Source: SHYQ01 sp041674525
GTDB taxonomy: Bacteria > Chloroflexota > Dehalococcoidia > UBA2979
Direction: 5' to 3'
DNA length: 31,319 bases
Assembly (NCBI GenBank): GCA_041674525.1
Contig: JBAYVN010000025.1
Span: forward strand, 1-31,319
A model generated the notes under the pieces. The model was not told where the DNA came from and did no database searches. It was given only the letters and a program-made list of their open reading frames with translations. The position numbers were made by a program, and so were the translations under genes. This document shows, one piece after another, positions 15,349 through 23,878 of the stretch (the stretch's first letter is position 1; each line of letters opens with the position of its first letter).

Positions 15349-16632
15349 ATGGTATGCAGGGCCGGATGTGAGAGTCGCTTGCTGAAGACGCTCGTCGCGC
15401 TGCCGCTGCTCCTCATCGCCATCGCATTCGTCCGGGCGGCACCCGCCGGGGCGGCCGAGCTGTTCGCCGCCGGATCGACGGGTTACGACGTTTCGTTCCC
15501 CCAGTGCACCACGCCGCTGCCATCCATGCCGTACAGCTTCGCGATCGTCGGGGCGACGGGGGGCAAGGCCTTCACACAGAACCCGTGCCTGGCCAGCCAG
15601 TACGCCTGGGCCTCGATCAGCGGGCGCCAGCCCTCGCTCTACATGAACCTGAAGTCCCCCGTGGGATCGAACGCCGAGGAGGCCGCGACCGGCCCGGCGG
15701 GCGTCTGCCAGCCCACCGACGAGATGTGCCGCGGCTACAACTTCGGGTACAAGACGGCGCAGCACGCCACCGCGTACGCGAAGGCGCAGTCCGCCCACGC
15801 GGCCTCGTGGTGGCTCGACGTGGAGACGATGAACAGCTGGCTGAGCGACACGGCCGCGAACGCGCGCGTGATCGCCGGGGCCATCGACTACCTGAAGCAC
15901 GAGGGCGTGACGGTCGGGATCTACTCCAACCCCTCGCAGTGGCAGACGATCGCGGGCAGCTACAGCCCGGGCCTGCCCGTCTGGACGGCCACTGCGCCCA
16001 GTGCCGCCCAGGCGCCCACGTTCTGCTCGCGCGGCTTCGGCGGCGGCACGGTGATGCTGGTGCAGTACCTGTCCGGGAGTCACGACGCGAACTACGCCTG
16101 CCGTGCCGAGGATCGCCTCGCGGTTGTCGGCGCGCCGGTGGGGCCGGTGGGCTCGCTCGCCACCATCGCCGCCGACGGCGACTGCCTGAACGTCCGCGTC
16201 ACGCCGAGCGTCACCGCCGAGCGGGCCGCGTGCCTCGCCACGGGCGCCGCGGTCACACTGCTCGACGGCACCGTGATCGCCGATGGCTATCGCTGGCAGC
16301 TGATCTCCGCCACGGGCGTCAACGGCTGGGTGGCGAGCACGTACCTGCGTGCCGGCGCCGCGCCTTCGATCCCCGCGCCGGCCACCGGCACGTTCGCCGC
16401 CGCGCCGCGCTTCGGTCCGAGCGGACAGGCGTTGGTGGTCTTCAACGGCGGCAGCGTGGACCAGCTCGAGACGGCCGCGCAGGCAGGCGGGGCCACCGGC
16501 GTGTGGGCACAAGATGCGGGCGGGACGTACCAGCTGCTGGTGGTGCGCGGCCCGGTGTTCGTGAACGCAGCGTTCCGCGCGGCCTTCCCGGCCGGGCTGC
16601 GCGCCGCCACGGCCCTCACGCTGACCCGCTAG
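15349..16632 (+). CDS. Secreted GH25-like (lysozyme-type barrel) protein with SH3-like domain
   Basis: The protein has about 427 residues from the ATG at 15349; the start is uncertain (ATG 15331 or TTG 15379 are alternatives, the last giving the most compact signal peptide LLKTLVALPLLLIAIAFVRA...AGA). After the signal comes a barrel beginning GYDVSFPQC, with WWLDVETMNSW and GIYSNPSQWQTI, matching GH25-like domains of secreted Actinobacteria/Chloroflexota proteins. A small SH3-like segment follows (CLNVRVTPS ... GVNGWVASTYLRAG), then an Ala/Pro linker and a C-terminal module (GATGVWAQDAGGTYQLLVV) that I recall as recurrent in Chloroflexota exported proteins. It likely acts on or binds the cell wall outside the cell. 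Catalytic acids are only tentatively placed (D and E of LDVE). It converges on an MFS gene. Confidence 0.8.
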   Translation: MVCRAGCESRLLKTLVALPLLLIAIAFVRAAPAGAAELFAAGSTGYDVSFPQCTTPLPSMPYSFAIVGATGGKAFTQNPCLASQYAWASISGRQPSLYMNLKSPVGSNAEEAATGPAGVCQPTDEMCRGYNFGYKTAQHATAYAKAQSAHAASWWLDVETMNSWLSDTAANARVIAGAIDYLKHEGVTVGIYSNPSQWQTIAGSYSPGLPVWTATAPSAAQAPTFCSRGFGGGTVMLVQYLSGSHDANYACRAEDRLAVVGAPVGPVGSLATIAADGDCLNVRVTPSVTAERAACLATGAAVTLLDGTVIADGYRWQLISATGVNGWVASTYLRAGAAPSIPAPATGTFAAAPRFGPSGQALVVFNGGSVDQLETAAQAGGATGVWAQDAGGTYQLLVVRGPVFVNAAFRAAFPAGLRAATALTLTR

Positions 16633-17984
16633 GTCATCCGCCTCGCACGTGTCGGTGCGCGGGCGTTCAGGCGCGGCGCACGGATCCGAACGTCAGCACG
16701 AAGACCGTCATCGCGATTAGGCCTGGCCAGCGCGAACACCCCGACCCCGTTCGACGGCCCGTACCGCTGGATTAGCATGCCCATGGGCAGCCCGCCGGCG
16801 AATTGGAGGCCCGAGATGAGCTGCCAGACGGACAGCACGCGTCCGCGGTACTCGTTCTTCACGGCCGTCTGGATCAGCGTGTTGTTGAGGGTGAAGCCGA
16901 TTCCCGAGAACACGCCGCACACCGCGAGGGCTGCCAGCGACACGCCGAAGTGCGTCGATCGCGTGAAGATCAGCACCGTCGCGATGTAGCAGACGAAGGC
17001 GCCGACCATGAGCAGGCCCTTGCGCCGCGGGTTGCCGAGGCCCACCAGGATCATCAGCCCGGCGATCGATCCCCACCCCGCCATGGAGGACAGCGTGCCA
17101 TACGCCTCGGGTCCCTGGTGCAGCACATCCGTCGCGAAGAGGGTGAGGAAGGGGAGGTACGGGACGACCAGCAGGATCGGGATCGACTGCGCGAGCATCA
17201 ACCCCAGGACCAGCCGGTTGTTCCACGTGTAGACGAAGCCGTCTCCCATGTCGCGGAACGCACGCAGCGCGCCCCCCTCGCTCGCCAGGCGCTGCTGGCG
17301 CGTGCTCAGTCCGATCATCAGCGTGAACCACACGGCGACGAACTGTGTTCCCGCGAGGCCCGCAAACAGCGATCCGGTGCCCCAGAGCCCGATCACCATC
17401 CCGGCCAGCGGCGGACCGGCGATCCTCGAGATGTTCTGCATCACCGAGTTCATCGCGACCGCGTTCACGAGCGTCTCGTCCGTGGAGACGTCGAAGACGA
17501 ACGCCTGGCGCGCGGGCTGGGACACGGACTGGATGACGCCGCCCGCAAACGCGAGCAGGTACACGTGCCACAGTTGCACATACCCGGACAGGATCAGGAT
17601 CGCGAAGAGTGAGGCCTGGACGGCGCTCGCGATCGTGGTCCACAGGATCACCGTGCGCCGCCGGAACCGCTCGGCGAGGTAGCCGCCCAGCGGCGCCGCG
17701 ACGACGCCGACGCCGCCCCGGAACGCCGAGATGATCCCGATCTGGACGGCCGATCCGGTCAGCTCGAGCGCGAGCCACGCCAGTGCGATCTGCTGTCCCC
17801 ACTGGCCCAGACCGAGGGCGAGCGAAGACAGGCCGAGGTAGCGGAAGTCGCGCTCCTCGAAGGACACGAACGCCCTGCGCAGCGACCCTGGGATCCCGCG
17901 CTGTCGGAGGCGCGGCGGGGGCGGGGGAGCCTCGACGGTTGCTCTCGGCTGATGGTCGTCGATGATGGTCCGCCGCTCCTGCAT
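16629..17984 (-). CDS. MFS transporter with C-terminal frameshift
   Basis: From the ATG at 17984 (about 48 codons inside a longer open frame) the protein has about 12 helices and MFS_3/EntS-like features (LGLGQWGQQIALAWLALELTG, GGYLAERFRRRTV). The last helix is broken: the frame reads FALARPNRDDGLRADVR and an Arg-rich tail that overlaps the convergent gene by 4 nt. Skipping one base near 16724 restores FALAGLIAMTVFVLTFGSV and a stop at 16667, a normal helix and end. So one extra base is present, either a sequencing error or a real mutation. The substrate is unknown. It stands alone, divergent to the SRPBCC gene. Confidence 0.82.
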   Translation of the reverse strand: MQERRTIIDDHQPRATVEAPPPPPRLRQRGIPGSLRRAFVSFEERDFRYLGLSSLALGLGQWGQQIALAWLALELTGSAVQIGIISAFRGGVGVVAAPLGGYLAERFRRRTVILWTTIASAVQASLFAILILSGYVQLWHVYLLAFAGGVIQSVSQPARQAFVFDVSTDETLVNAVAMNSVMQNISRIAGPPLAGMVIGLWGTGSLFAGLAGTQFVAVWFTLMIGLSTRQQRLASEGGALRAFRDMGDGFVYTWNNRLVLGLMLAQSIPILLVVPYLPFLTLFATDVLHQGPEAYGTLSSMAGWGSIAGLMILVGLGNPRRKGLLMVGAFVCYIATVLIFTRSTHFGVSLAALAVCGVFSGIGFTLNNTLIQTAVKNEYRGRVLSVWQLISGLQFAGGLPMGMLIQRYGPSNGVGVFALARPNRDDGLRADVRIRAPRLNARAPTRARRMT

Positions 17985-18217
17985 CTGCACTGATCCGAGG
18001 CCCGGGCATGATACGCGCCCCGTCCGCGCGCGTGCGCACGGGCGGGTGGGGTGGGCGGCGCTGGGACCTCGTGCGCCTCGACTCGACACGGGGTTGCAGC
18101 GAGGGGAGCGGTTCACGATGACAGGCATGCAATCTGGCGCGCGAGGCGGGCGCCTACCCTGCGATCAGCGTGGCAGGCTACCGCGCACCCGCGGATGTCA
18201 CGCGGAGGAGGCTCTCC

Positions 18218-18784
18218 ATGCACACCGTGGAACGGGACGTCATCGTTGGCGCTCCTCTGGAGCGCGTGTACAACCAGTGGACCCAGTTCGAAGAGTTCCC
18301 GCGATTCATGGACTCCGTCACGGAGGTCACGCAGCTGGATGATCGGCATCTGCGCTGGGGCGCGAGGATCCTCGGTCGTGACGCGTCATGGGAGGCGGAG
18401 ATCGATCGACAGGTCCCGGACGCGCAGATCGTGTGGCACACCACGGAGGGGCGCACCATGCGTGGTGCCGTGCGATTCACGGCGTGGAACCCCGGCCAGA
18501 CCCGGCTCGCGGTGGAGGTAGAGTACGACGTCGATGGCGTCGAGGAGGCGGTCGCCGACGCGCTCGGCGTCGTCGGGCGTGAGATCCAGGGTGGCCTGGA
18601 GCAGTTCAAGGAATTCGTTGAGTCCCGCCTCGCCGAGACCGGCACCTGGCGAGGTGAGATCCCGGATGAGCACCCGGCGGACCTGCGCGAGCGGGCCGAG
18701 GAGCAGCAGCGCGAGCCCGGGATCAGCGCCGCGCCGGGCGGGCAGCCGGTCGTGGATCCTCGAACGGGACGCATCTCGTACTGA
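18218..18784 (+). CDS. SRPBCC (START-like, polyketide cyclase/COQ10-type) protein
   Basis: The protein has 188 residues from the ATG at 18218, with GGAGGAGG just upstream. The pattern VERDVIVGAPLERVYNQW, FEEFPRFMDSV, LDDRHLRWGARI and the long C-terminal helix GGLEQFKEFVESR is that of the SRPBCC hydrophobic-pocket fold (COG5637-like group). These bind lipids or act on hydrophobic ligands; the ligand here is unknown. A hydrophilic 45-residue tail follows the domain. A paralogue sits at 25561-26076 sharing QWTQFEEFPRFM. The end converges on a minus-strand group with a ferritin-like gene. Confidence 0.87.
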   Translation: MHTVERDVIVGAPLERVYNQWTQFEEFPRFMDSVTEVTQLDDRHLRWGARILGRDASWEAEIDRQVPDAQIVWHTTEGRTMRGAVRFTAWNPGQTRLAVEVEYDVDGVEEAVADALGVVGREIQGGLEQFKEFVESRLAETGTWRGEIPDEHPADLRERAEEQQREPGISAAPGGQPVVDPRTGRISY

Positions 18785-18897
18785 CGCGCCCTCATGCTGA
18801 CGCGCTGGTGTGAGCAGCGCGCTCGGGCTCGCCGCAGGCAGGACGTTTGCGATCGTTCAGGCCCCGTCTCGGGCTGCCGCGCATTCGCTCCGCGCTT

Positions 18898-19233
18898 TCA
18901 GGCTGGGTCAGGCTGGGGCTGCACGATGAACTCCGCCCGGAGATCGGGTTCTCGTGCCGACTCCGCCTCCAGGATGTAGCGATCAGACTCGAGGTGGAGG
19001 AGCAGCTCTTCCGCCCGATCGGCGCCGGCGGGGGGGATGCGTCCCACGATGCCGGGCCGCCCCGCGCGTCGCACGATGAGGTCGTAATCGCGAGGATCCC
19101 GGTCAACGACCGCGATCCGGACGAGACCATGGGGCAACGCCTCCGCGTCGACCTCCAACCCGCCGCTCATCGACGTCACGCGAAGTGGCGCTGCGGGATC
19201 CTCCGAGCGGTGGAGGCCGGGCATGTCCGTCAT
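18898..19233 (-). CDS. Hypothetical protein
   Basis: This is an open frame of 111 residues that I do not recognise. It has an acidic, mixed beta-like composition (GGLEVDAEALPHGLVRIAVV, then YDLIVRRAGRPGIVGRIPP) and ends in FIVQPQPDP. No cysteine, signal or membrane segment is present. No ribosome site lies directly before the ATG at 19233; GAGGAGG is about 30 nt upstream, ahead of a short overlapping GTG frame that ends ATGA into this gene, so coupling is possible. It follows the ferritin-like gene by 53 nt on the same strand. Codon use fits a real gene, but support is moderate. Confidence 0.5.
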   Translation of the reverse strand: MTDMPGLHRSEDPAAPLRVTSMSGGLEVDAEALPHGLVRIAVVDRDPRDYDLIVRRAGRPGIVGRIPPAGADRAEELLLHLESDRYILEAESAREPDLRAEFIVQPQPDPA

Positions 19234-19286
19234 CGCGCCAGGCCCGCGATCATCACTCTGCGATCCTCCTCAGCGCCATCCCGTGG

Positions 19287-19877
19287 TCAGCCTGCTCGGC
19301 GCCTGGCACCGGTCCGCTTCGGGCCCCCGGCGGGGGGCGGCTTCGATGCCTGCGAGCCATCGCTCGCGACTGTCGGTCGTGTCTCCGTGGTCTGCGCGAG
19401 GAGATCACGCATCTCGGAGGCATGATTCTCGGTCGCGATCAGGATGTCTTCGAGCAGCCGCCTGGTCACGATGTCCTGATCGCCGATCTCGCGGATGAGG
19501 GATGTGTAGGCGCGCACCTGTGTACGTTCGAGTTCGAGATCCTCGCGCACCATGTCTTCCAGCGTCGGTCCCTGCTCGGCGCTGACGCCCATCATCCGCT
19601 CGGCATAGGAGGCGATCTCACCCGGATCGAACAGCGGTACGCCACCGAGCTGCTGGATCCGCTCCGCGAGCATGTCGGCGTGCTCGATCTCCTCGCCCGC
19701 GTGCTCCACGAACTCGCCGGCGACGGACGGGCCCATGAGGCTCACCGCCATGTAGCCGTGCTGCTTGTACTGGAGATACGAGACGATCTCCGTGCTGCGC
19801 AGGCGATTCAGGCGCTCACAGACGTCGTCCACGTCGGCTCGGTACTCCTCCGTGATCGGGCCTTCCCGGTCGGTCAT
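19287..19877 (-). CDS. Ferritin-like/bacterioferritin-type protein
   Basis: The protein has 196 residues from the ATG at 19877, with AGGAGG 6 nt upstream. A four-helix ferritin-like domain covers about residues 12-165: ERLNRLRSTEIVSYLQYKQH (E30), then AGEEIEHADMLAERI with the ExxH metal motif (E63, H66), DMVREDLELERTQVRAY and a last helix with DILIATENHASEMRDLL. It probably binds a di-iron or heme-bridging site and helps with iron storage or peroxide defence. The basic Ser/Pro-rich tail is disordered. It sits between a hypothetical gene and a basic Rho_N-type gene on the same strand, suggesting a stress-related group. Confidence 0.85.
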   Translation of the reverse strand: MTDREGPITEEYRADVDDVCERLNRLRSTEIVSYLQYKQHGYMAVSLMGPSVAGEFVEHAGEEIEHADMLAERIQQLGGVPLFDPGEIASYAERMMGVSAEQGPTLEDMVREDLELERTQVRAYTSLIREIGDQDIVTRRLLEDILIATENHASEMRDLLAQTTETRPTVASDGSQASKPPPAGGPKRTGARRRAG

Positions 19878-20011
19878 CGGGTCCTCCTCGTTCTCGGCGA
19901 CCAGCATTGCTCCGCGCGGACGAAGCGCTGAGGCGATCGGCCACGACCATCGCCCCCGGACCATTGCAGGTGGTGCGGCATGGTTCGCGTCGGCTGCCCT
20001 GCTGCTCCCCG

Positions 20012-20320
20012 TCACCGCGACCCGTTACGCCGCCGGATCGCCTGCACCAGGTCCGGCCGTTCCATCTGATCCAGGCCGGCGATCGAGAGTTCGCGCGCGC
20101 GGTTGCGCAACTCGTCGATGCTCCGGGATTCCAGGCGTGTGCGCGGATTGCCGGTGCTCTGCGTACGCCGGTTCGGCGTGCGGCCCTCCTCGCGGCGCCG
20201 CTTGTTCACCGTGCGCGCCGCGATCTCCTCCGCCCGGTCCGTCGATCGACCGCGTTCCCGCTCGCCTTCCTTGACGTGCTCGTACTGGCGCTCGTCCTTC
20301 GCGGTCCATCGCCTCGGCAT
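20012..20320 (-). CDS. Small basic protein with Rho_N-like C-terminus (plasmid-stabilisation-like)
   Basis: This is a 102-residue, very basic protein from the ATG at 20320 (GAGGAGG 7 nt before). The N-terminal half (PRRWTAKDERQYEHVKEGE, then EIAARTVNKRRREEG) matches small proteins often annotated as plasmid stabilisation proteins. The C-terminal helix pair SIDELRNRARELSIAGLDQM with DLVQAIRRR is a Rho termination factor N-terminal/SAP-like nucleic acid-binding motif. It probably binds DNA or RNA. A 10-bp-arm palindrome lies 29 nt upstream in its probable leader. It is 134 nt ahead of the ferritin-like gene. Confidence 0.7.
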   Translation of the reverse strand: MPRRWTAKDERQYEHVKEGERERGRSTDRAEEIAARTVNKRRREEGRTPNRRTQSTGNPRTRLESRSIDELRNRARELSIAGLDQMERPDLVQAIRRRNGSR

Positions 20321-20656
20321 CGTCGTCCTCCTCGATGTGCGGATCGCGCGCGAGGCACGTGTGCCTCGCGTGTCGGCCCCGGTGCCCGGCCGGAGCGTAC
20401 GGGGAGTGCACTGGCGCGCGCATCGCCGGCACTCTGTGCGGAATCGCAAACGTCGATCGAGTCGACCGTGAGCGCGTGCGCGGACGCGCGCCGGCGATCG
20501 AGGGGGGCGTTGCGTTGTGCGAGCGGCCCCCGGCTGGTGGACCAGTTCGCGGGCGCGACCCGCGTGATGCTCGTCGTGCCTCGAGGCATCGGATGACGAC
20601 ACCGTCCGGCAGCGATCCCTGCAACCGCAGGCGCCCGCGATGGGCCGCAGGCTGGC
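20321..20656. other. Intergenic region upstream of the Rho_N-like gene
   Basis: These 336 nt lie between the end of the glycosyltransferase gene and the start of the Rho_N-like gene, both on the minus strand. I see no gene here. The only structure is the palindrome at 20349-20370. Confidence 0.4.
20349..20370. promoter_or_regulatory. Palindrome in the Rho_N-like gene leader
   Basis: Perfect 10-nt arms CGCGAGGCAC / GTGCCTCGCG are separated by 2 nt. It sits 29-50 nt before the start codon, just ahead of the ribosome site. It could be an operator or an RNA hairpin; there is no T run for termination. Confidence 0.4.
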
Positions 20657-21952
20657 CTACTGAATGCGATCCGCGTGGCGAGCGCTCTGCGGGCGCTGCA
20701 GGGCGGGCGATGCGAGCGACATCCCTGCCGCACCCGGCCGTAAGCTGATTCGAAGGCCGCCAGGGGCCAGGCCCGGCCTTGCGGGCGGATGACCCTGGGT
20801 GCTCCGCGGGGCCGGGCGCGCCTCAGGGACGCCCGCGCCGATCGTCTCGACGGGCGTGGCGCCGAGGGCCTCGCGCGAGACGATGTCGTACACGCGCTGC
20901 GTTTCCCGGGCGGCGCGCGTCCAGGAGAACTCGGCAGCGCGGCGAACACCGAGAACGCGCAGTGATTCCACGCGCCGGGAGTCCGTCAGCAGCCCGCTCA
21001 GCGCATCAGCGAGCGCCGCCGGGTCACGAGGCGATACCACGACGGCAGCATCACCCGCGATCTCCGGCAACGACCCGCCGCTGGATACGACCACCGGCGA
21101 CCCGCACGCCATGGCCTCCAGGACGGGGAACCCGAAGCCCTCGTAGAGCGATGGCAGCACCGTGCAGGCGGCGCCAGCATAGTACGCGGGGAGCGCCTCG
21201 GCGTGGATGCGATCCGCGAAGATCGTCGACTCCATCACTCCGTGCTGCTCGGCAAGTCGCTCCGTCTCCGCGCGGAAGGCGGCATCTCGCCCACCGGGCA
21301 GGCCGACCTTCACCAATCGCAGGTCGGGGTGCAGACCGGTGCGCTTCAGTGCCGCGAACGCCTCGAGGAGGATGCCCAGGTTCTTCCGCGGCTGCTCCGA
21401 ACCGACGTAGAGGAGGTACGGGAAGTCAAACGGCCGCGCATCCACGGGGCGAAAGCGGGTATGGTCGACGCCCTCGTACACCACGTGCACCCGGGATTCG
21501 GGCACGCCGAGATGTTCGACGAGATCCGCCTTCGTCGTCGCCGAGACGGCGATGATCGCCGCCGCCCGGCGGATGCCCGCGTAGTCGAGCGCGAGATACA
21601 GGCGATCGCGCAGGTTCGGCCGGTCGATCAGGGGCACCCGGCGGTGGAGGTCGAAATAGCGGATCAGGTCATGCACGGTGACCACGTACGGCACGCGCAG
21701 GACGTGCCCATACCGCGCCAGGTGGTGATTCGGGAAGTGCACCGGCTCCTGGACGGAACGGAGGTCGCGCATGAAGCGCATGTCGGCGCGCAGCGCGCGC
21801 ACGGCATCCGGGCTGATCAGCGGCACATTGAAGCGGCGCGCACTGCGCGCGTATACATCCGTCGAGAGTTCCCGGACACCGTTGAGCTGCTCGGCCAGGG
21901 CCGTGGCGTACAGGTCCATCGAGGCGTCGCCGCGGGTCTTCACGAGAATCAT
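20657..21952 (-). CDS. Glycosyltransferase family 4
   Basis: The protein has 431 residues from the ATG at 21952 (GAGGGGG upstream). The GT-B fold is seen as an N-terminal acceptor domain with HFPNHHLARYG and VVTVHDLIRYF (about 72-100), then the donor domain with LLYVGSEQPRKNLGILLEAF (181-200) and the EGFGFPVLEAMACGSPVV signature (271-288) with E271 and E279. It transfers a sugar from a nucleotide donor, probably in the cytoplasm, to a polysaccharide or lipid precursor. A Pro/Arg-rich tail of about 60 residues after the usual domain end is unusual and may be disordered. It is divergent from the methyltransferase/GtrA pair, with which it probably forms a surface-glycan locus. Confidence 0.9.
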   Translation of the reverse strand: MILVKTRGDASMDLYATALAEQLNGVRELSTDVYARSARRFNVPLISPDAVRALRADMRFMRDLRSVQEPVHFPNHHLARYGHVLRVPYVVTVHDLIRYFDLHRRVPLIDRPNLRDRLYLALDYAGIRRAAAIIAVSATTKADLVEHLGVPESRVHVVYEGVDHTRFRPVDARPFDFPYLLYVGSEQPRKNLGILLEAFAALKRTGLHPDLRLVKVGLPGGRDAAFRAETERLAEQHGVMESTIFADRIHAEALPAYYAGAACTVLPSLYEGFGFPVLEAMACGSPVVVSSGGSLPEIAGDAAVVVSPRDPAALADALSGLLTDSRRVESLRVLGVRRAAEFSWTRAARETQRVYDIVSREALGATPVETIGAGVPEARPAPRSTQGHPPARPGLAPGGLRISLRPGAAGMSLASPALQRPQSARHADRIQ

Positions 21953-22547
21953 CGTCGCCCCCTCAACAGGCTGCGCGCGCAAGCGCAACCCACGTTGTGC
22001 CCTCCGCGCTGCGCGGAGGGCACAACAACTGACCGCTGCTGTTCGCAACGATCACCAGCATCACGATGAGGCGGGCGTGTCGCCTGCCCCGGAACGCCTA
22101 CGAGGTGAGCTGACGGGTTCGGCGTCCGAAGTCGCCGGCACGCCATCCCCGCAGGGATCGCGTACTACACCCCAATGATTGGTTCCCCCGTTCCCGGCCC
22201 GGCCGGGATTCGGCATGACACTCCGTACCGTACCAGAGGCGAAGGCGGGCAGGTCAAGTTGCACGTGAAGGCGGATCGGAGAGGGATCGAGAGCATGCAC
22301 CAGCATTTCGAAGATTCGATTGCATCGGCTGCCTTGTCGCGCTTCGGAGCGGCGCGGGGGGTTCATGGCGGGCCGCACACGGTTCGCGCTTCTCATTTGT
22401 GAGACGTGTGTCACTCCCCTGCCGCGCCATGCGATGCGTCGAGCGATGCGGGCGGGAGAGAGTGTGATCACGTCCCGTGCGCGGGCGCGAACGATGCGCT
22501 GCGCCAGCAGCCACCGGGCGTGCGGCATCTGGGGTGAGCGGACGCGC
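21953..22547. other. Divergent intergenic region rich in palindromes
   Basis: These 595 nt between the glycosyltransferase and methyltransferase genes hold no convincing gene. At least four inverted repeats cluster in its left part: 21994-22026 (15-bp stem), 22145-22158 (ATCCC-4-GGGAT), 22172-22182 (CCAAT-G-ATTGG) and 22192-22208 (TCCCGGCC-C-GGCCGGGA). The right part (22210-22547) shows nothing clear. Confidence 0.45.
21994..22026. promoter_or_regulatory. Perfect 15-bp hairpin in the glycosyltransferase leader
   Basis: Arms GTTGTGCCCTCCGCG and CGCGGAGGGCACAAC enclose a 3-nt CTG loop, 42 nt before the ATG at 21952. There is no gene upstream for which it could be a normal terminator on the minus strand. 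An attenuator, an operator or a mobile palindromic repeat are all possible. Confidence 0.6.
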
Positions 22548-23354
22548 ATGAGGATCGACGAAGTTCGCCGGCTTGCGCTCGTCGAGGAGACGTTCTGGTG
22601 GCACCGTGGTCGCCAGCGCATCGTGAAGCGCATCCTCGATCGCCACGTGCCGCCAGGCGCGAGGATCCTGGATGTGGGCTGCGGCCCCGGCGGCACCACG
22701 CTCTCCTTCTGCGATACCTACCGTGTCTTCGGTGTGGACGCTTCGATCGAGTCGACGCGGACCGCGCAGGGACGCGGGATCGCCGCCGCGACGATGGACG
22801 CCACAAGGCTCGGCGTCCGCCCCCGGTCGTGTGACGCGATCGTCTCGCTTGATCTCCTCGAACACGTCGACGACGTTGAGGCCCTGCGCGAGATGCATGC
22901 CGCACTGCGGCCAGGCGGCGTGCTGGTGGTGACCGTGCCCGCCTATCAGTTCCTGTGGAGCGAGCACGACGAAGCGGTGGGACATCTTCGCCGGTACACC
23001 AGGGGCGGCCTGCAACGGCTCGTGCAGGCCGCAGGCTTCGAGGTGACGTTGAATGCCTACGTCATGTCCTCGATCCTTCCGGCGGCGATCATCGTGCGGC
23101 TCGCCGGGCGAGTCCTTCCGCGCCGGCGCACCGAGCCGGCCGCACAGTTCACGAAACTCCCGGGGTTCGTGAACTCACTGCTCGAGCGCATCGTCGGACT
23201 CGGACCGATGCCGCTGCGCTTCGTTCCGATCCCGTTCGGACTGAGCATTGCACTCGTCGCCCGGCGCCCGCGCCGCATCGAGGCGGTCGAGGAGCAGCGC
23301 CAGTCGGCGACGCGAGGCGCCGCAGTCGGACCGCGCTTGCGCGCGCGCGCATGA
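22548..23354 (+). CDS. Class I SAM-dependent methyltransferase
   Basis: The protein has 268 residues from the ATG at 22548; the start fits the first helix (RLALVEETFWWHRGRQRIV), though the ribosome site is weak. SAM motif I is ILDVGCGPGGTT (40-51), and motif II/post II appears as VFGVDAS and IVSLDLLEHVDD. The family is Methyltransf_11-like; those next to GtrA and glycosyltransferases usually act in surface-glycan or glycolipid pathways. A C-terminal hydrophobic segment (PMPLRFVPIPFGLSIALVA) may touch the membrane. Its stop overlaps the start of the GtrA gene (ATGA), showing coupled translation. Confidence 0.9.
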   Translation: MRIDEVRRLALVEETFWWHRGRQRIVKRILDRHVPPGARILDVGCGPGGTTLSFCDTYRVFGVDASIESTRTAQGRGIAAATMDATRLGVRPRSCDAIVSLDLLEHVDDVEALREMHAALRPGGVLVVTVPAYQFLWSEHDEAVGHLRRYTRGGLQRLVQAAGFEVTLNAYVMSSILPAAIIVRLAGRVLPRRRTEPAAQFTKLPGFVNSLLERIVGLGPMPLRFVPIPFGLSIALVARRPRRIEAVEEQRQSATRGAAVGPRLRARA

Positions 23355-23809
23355 TGGGCCTGTCCAGGTTTGCGGCGGCGCAGGAGTCGGCAGCACTACT
23401 GCTGCGCTTCGGGCTGGTGGGGATCGTCAAGGCCACCCTGGACTTCGGCACCTTCAACCTCGTCCTGCTCGTCAGCCCGGCCGATTCACGCACCATCGTG
23501 CTTGTCGCGAACACCGCGGGATTCGGCGTCGCGATGAGCGCGAGCTTCCTGCTGGCCGCGCGTTACATCTTCCGGGTAGTGCCGCGGCGCGAACGTGTCT
23601 GGCGGTATGTGGCGGTCTCGATCGGAGGGCTCGCCCTCTACGATGGCGCGCTCGCGCTGATCCTCGGCGTCTCCGGGCCGAACGGTATCGTGGAGGTAAA
23701 CGTGGCGAAGGCCGGCGCCCTGGCTGCCTCGGCTTCGTGGACCTTCATCGGGTACCGCTACTTGGTCTTCCAACCGCATGCGCAACGCGCGCGCGTCCGG
23801 ACCGTCTGA
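23351..23809 (+). CDS. GtrA-family membrane protein
   Basis: The protein has 152 residues with four hydrophobic helices and the start FGLVGIVKATLDFGTFNLVL that defines the GtrA family (PF04138). The last helix is followed by FIGYRYLVFQP, the typical FxxxRxxVF ending. GtrA-like proteins are thought to help move lipid-linked sugars across the membrane. Its ATG overlaps the methyltransferase stop by ATGA; a second ATG follows directly and either could be used. It converges on the DUF2079 gene with a 69-nt gap. Confidence 0.9.
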   Translation: MMGLSRFAAAQESAALLLRFGLVGIVKATLDFGTFNLVLLVSPADSRTIVLVANTAGFGVAMSASFLLAARYIFRVVPRRERVWRYVAVSIGGLALYDGALALILGVSGPNGIVEVNVAKAGALAASASWTFIGYRYLVFQPHAQRARVRTV

Positions 23810-23840
23810 GGATTCGCCGATGCCGCTCGGCACCCCGTCT

Positions 23841-23860
23841 GGTCGCCCGCGCATGCGACC
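23841..23860. terminator. Weak hairpin between convergent GtrA and DUF2079 genes
   Basis: GGTCGC and GCGACC flank an 8-nt loop in the 69-nt convergent gap. There is no T run and the stem is only 6 bp. Confidence 0.25.
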
Positions 23861-23878
23861 GGGATACCGAGGCGCAGG

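Noticed and set aside
15331..15349. ATG at 15331 as start of the GH25-like protein
   Set aside because: It lies 2 nt after a good -10 box, so it would probably be outside the transcript; kept only as an alternative.
22254..23015. Minus-strand frame of about 253 codons opposite the methyltransferase
   Set aside because: It is antisense to a conserved SAM motif and shows no domain.
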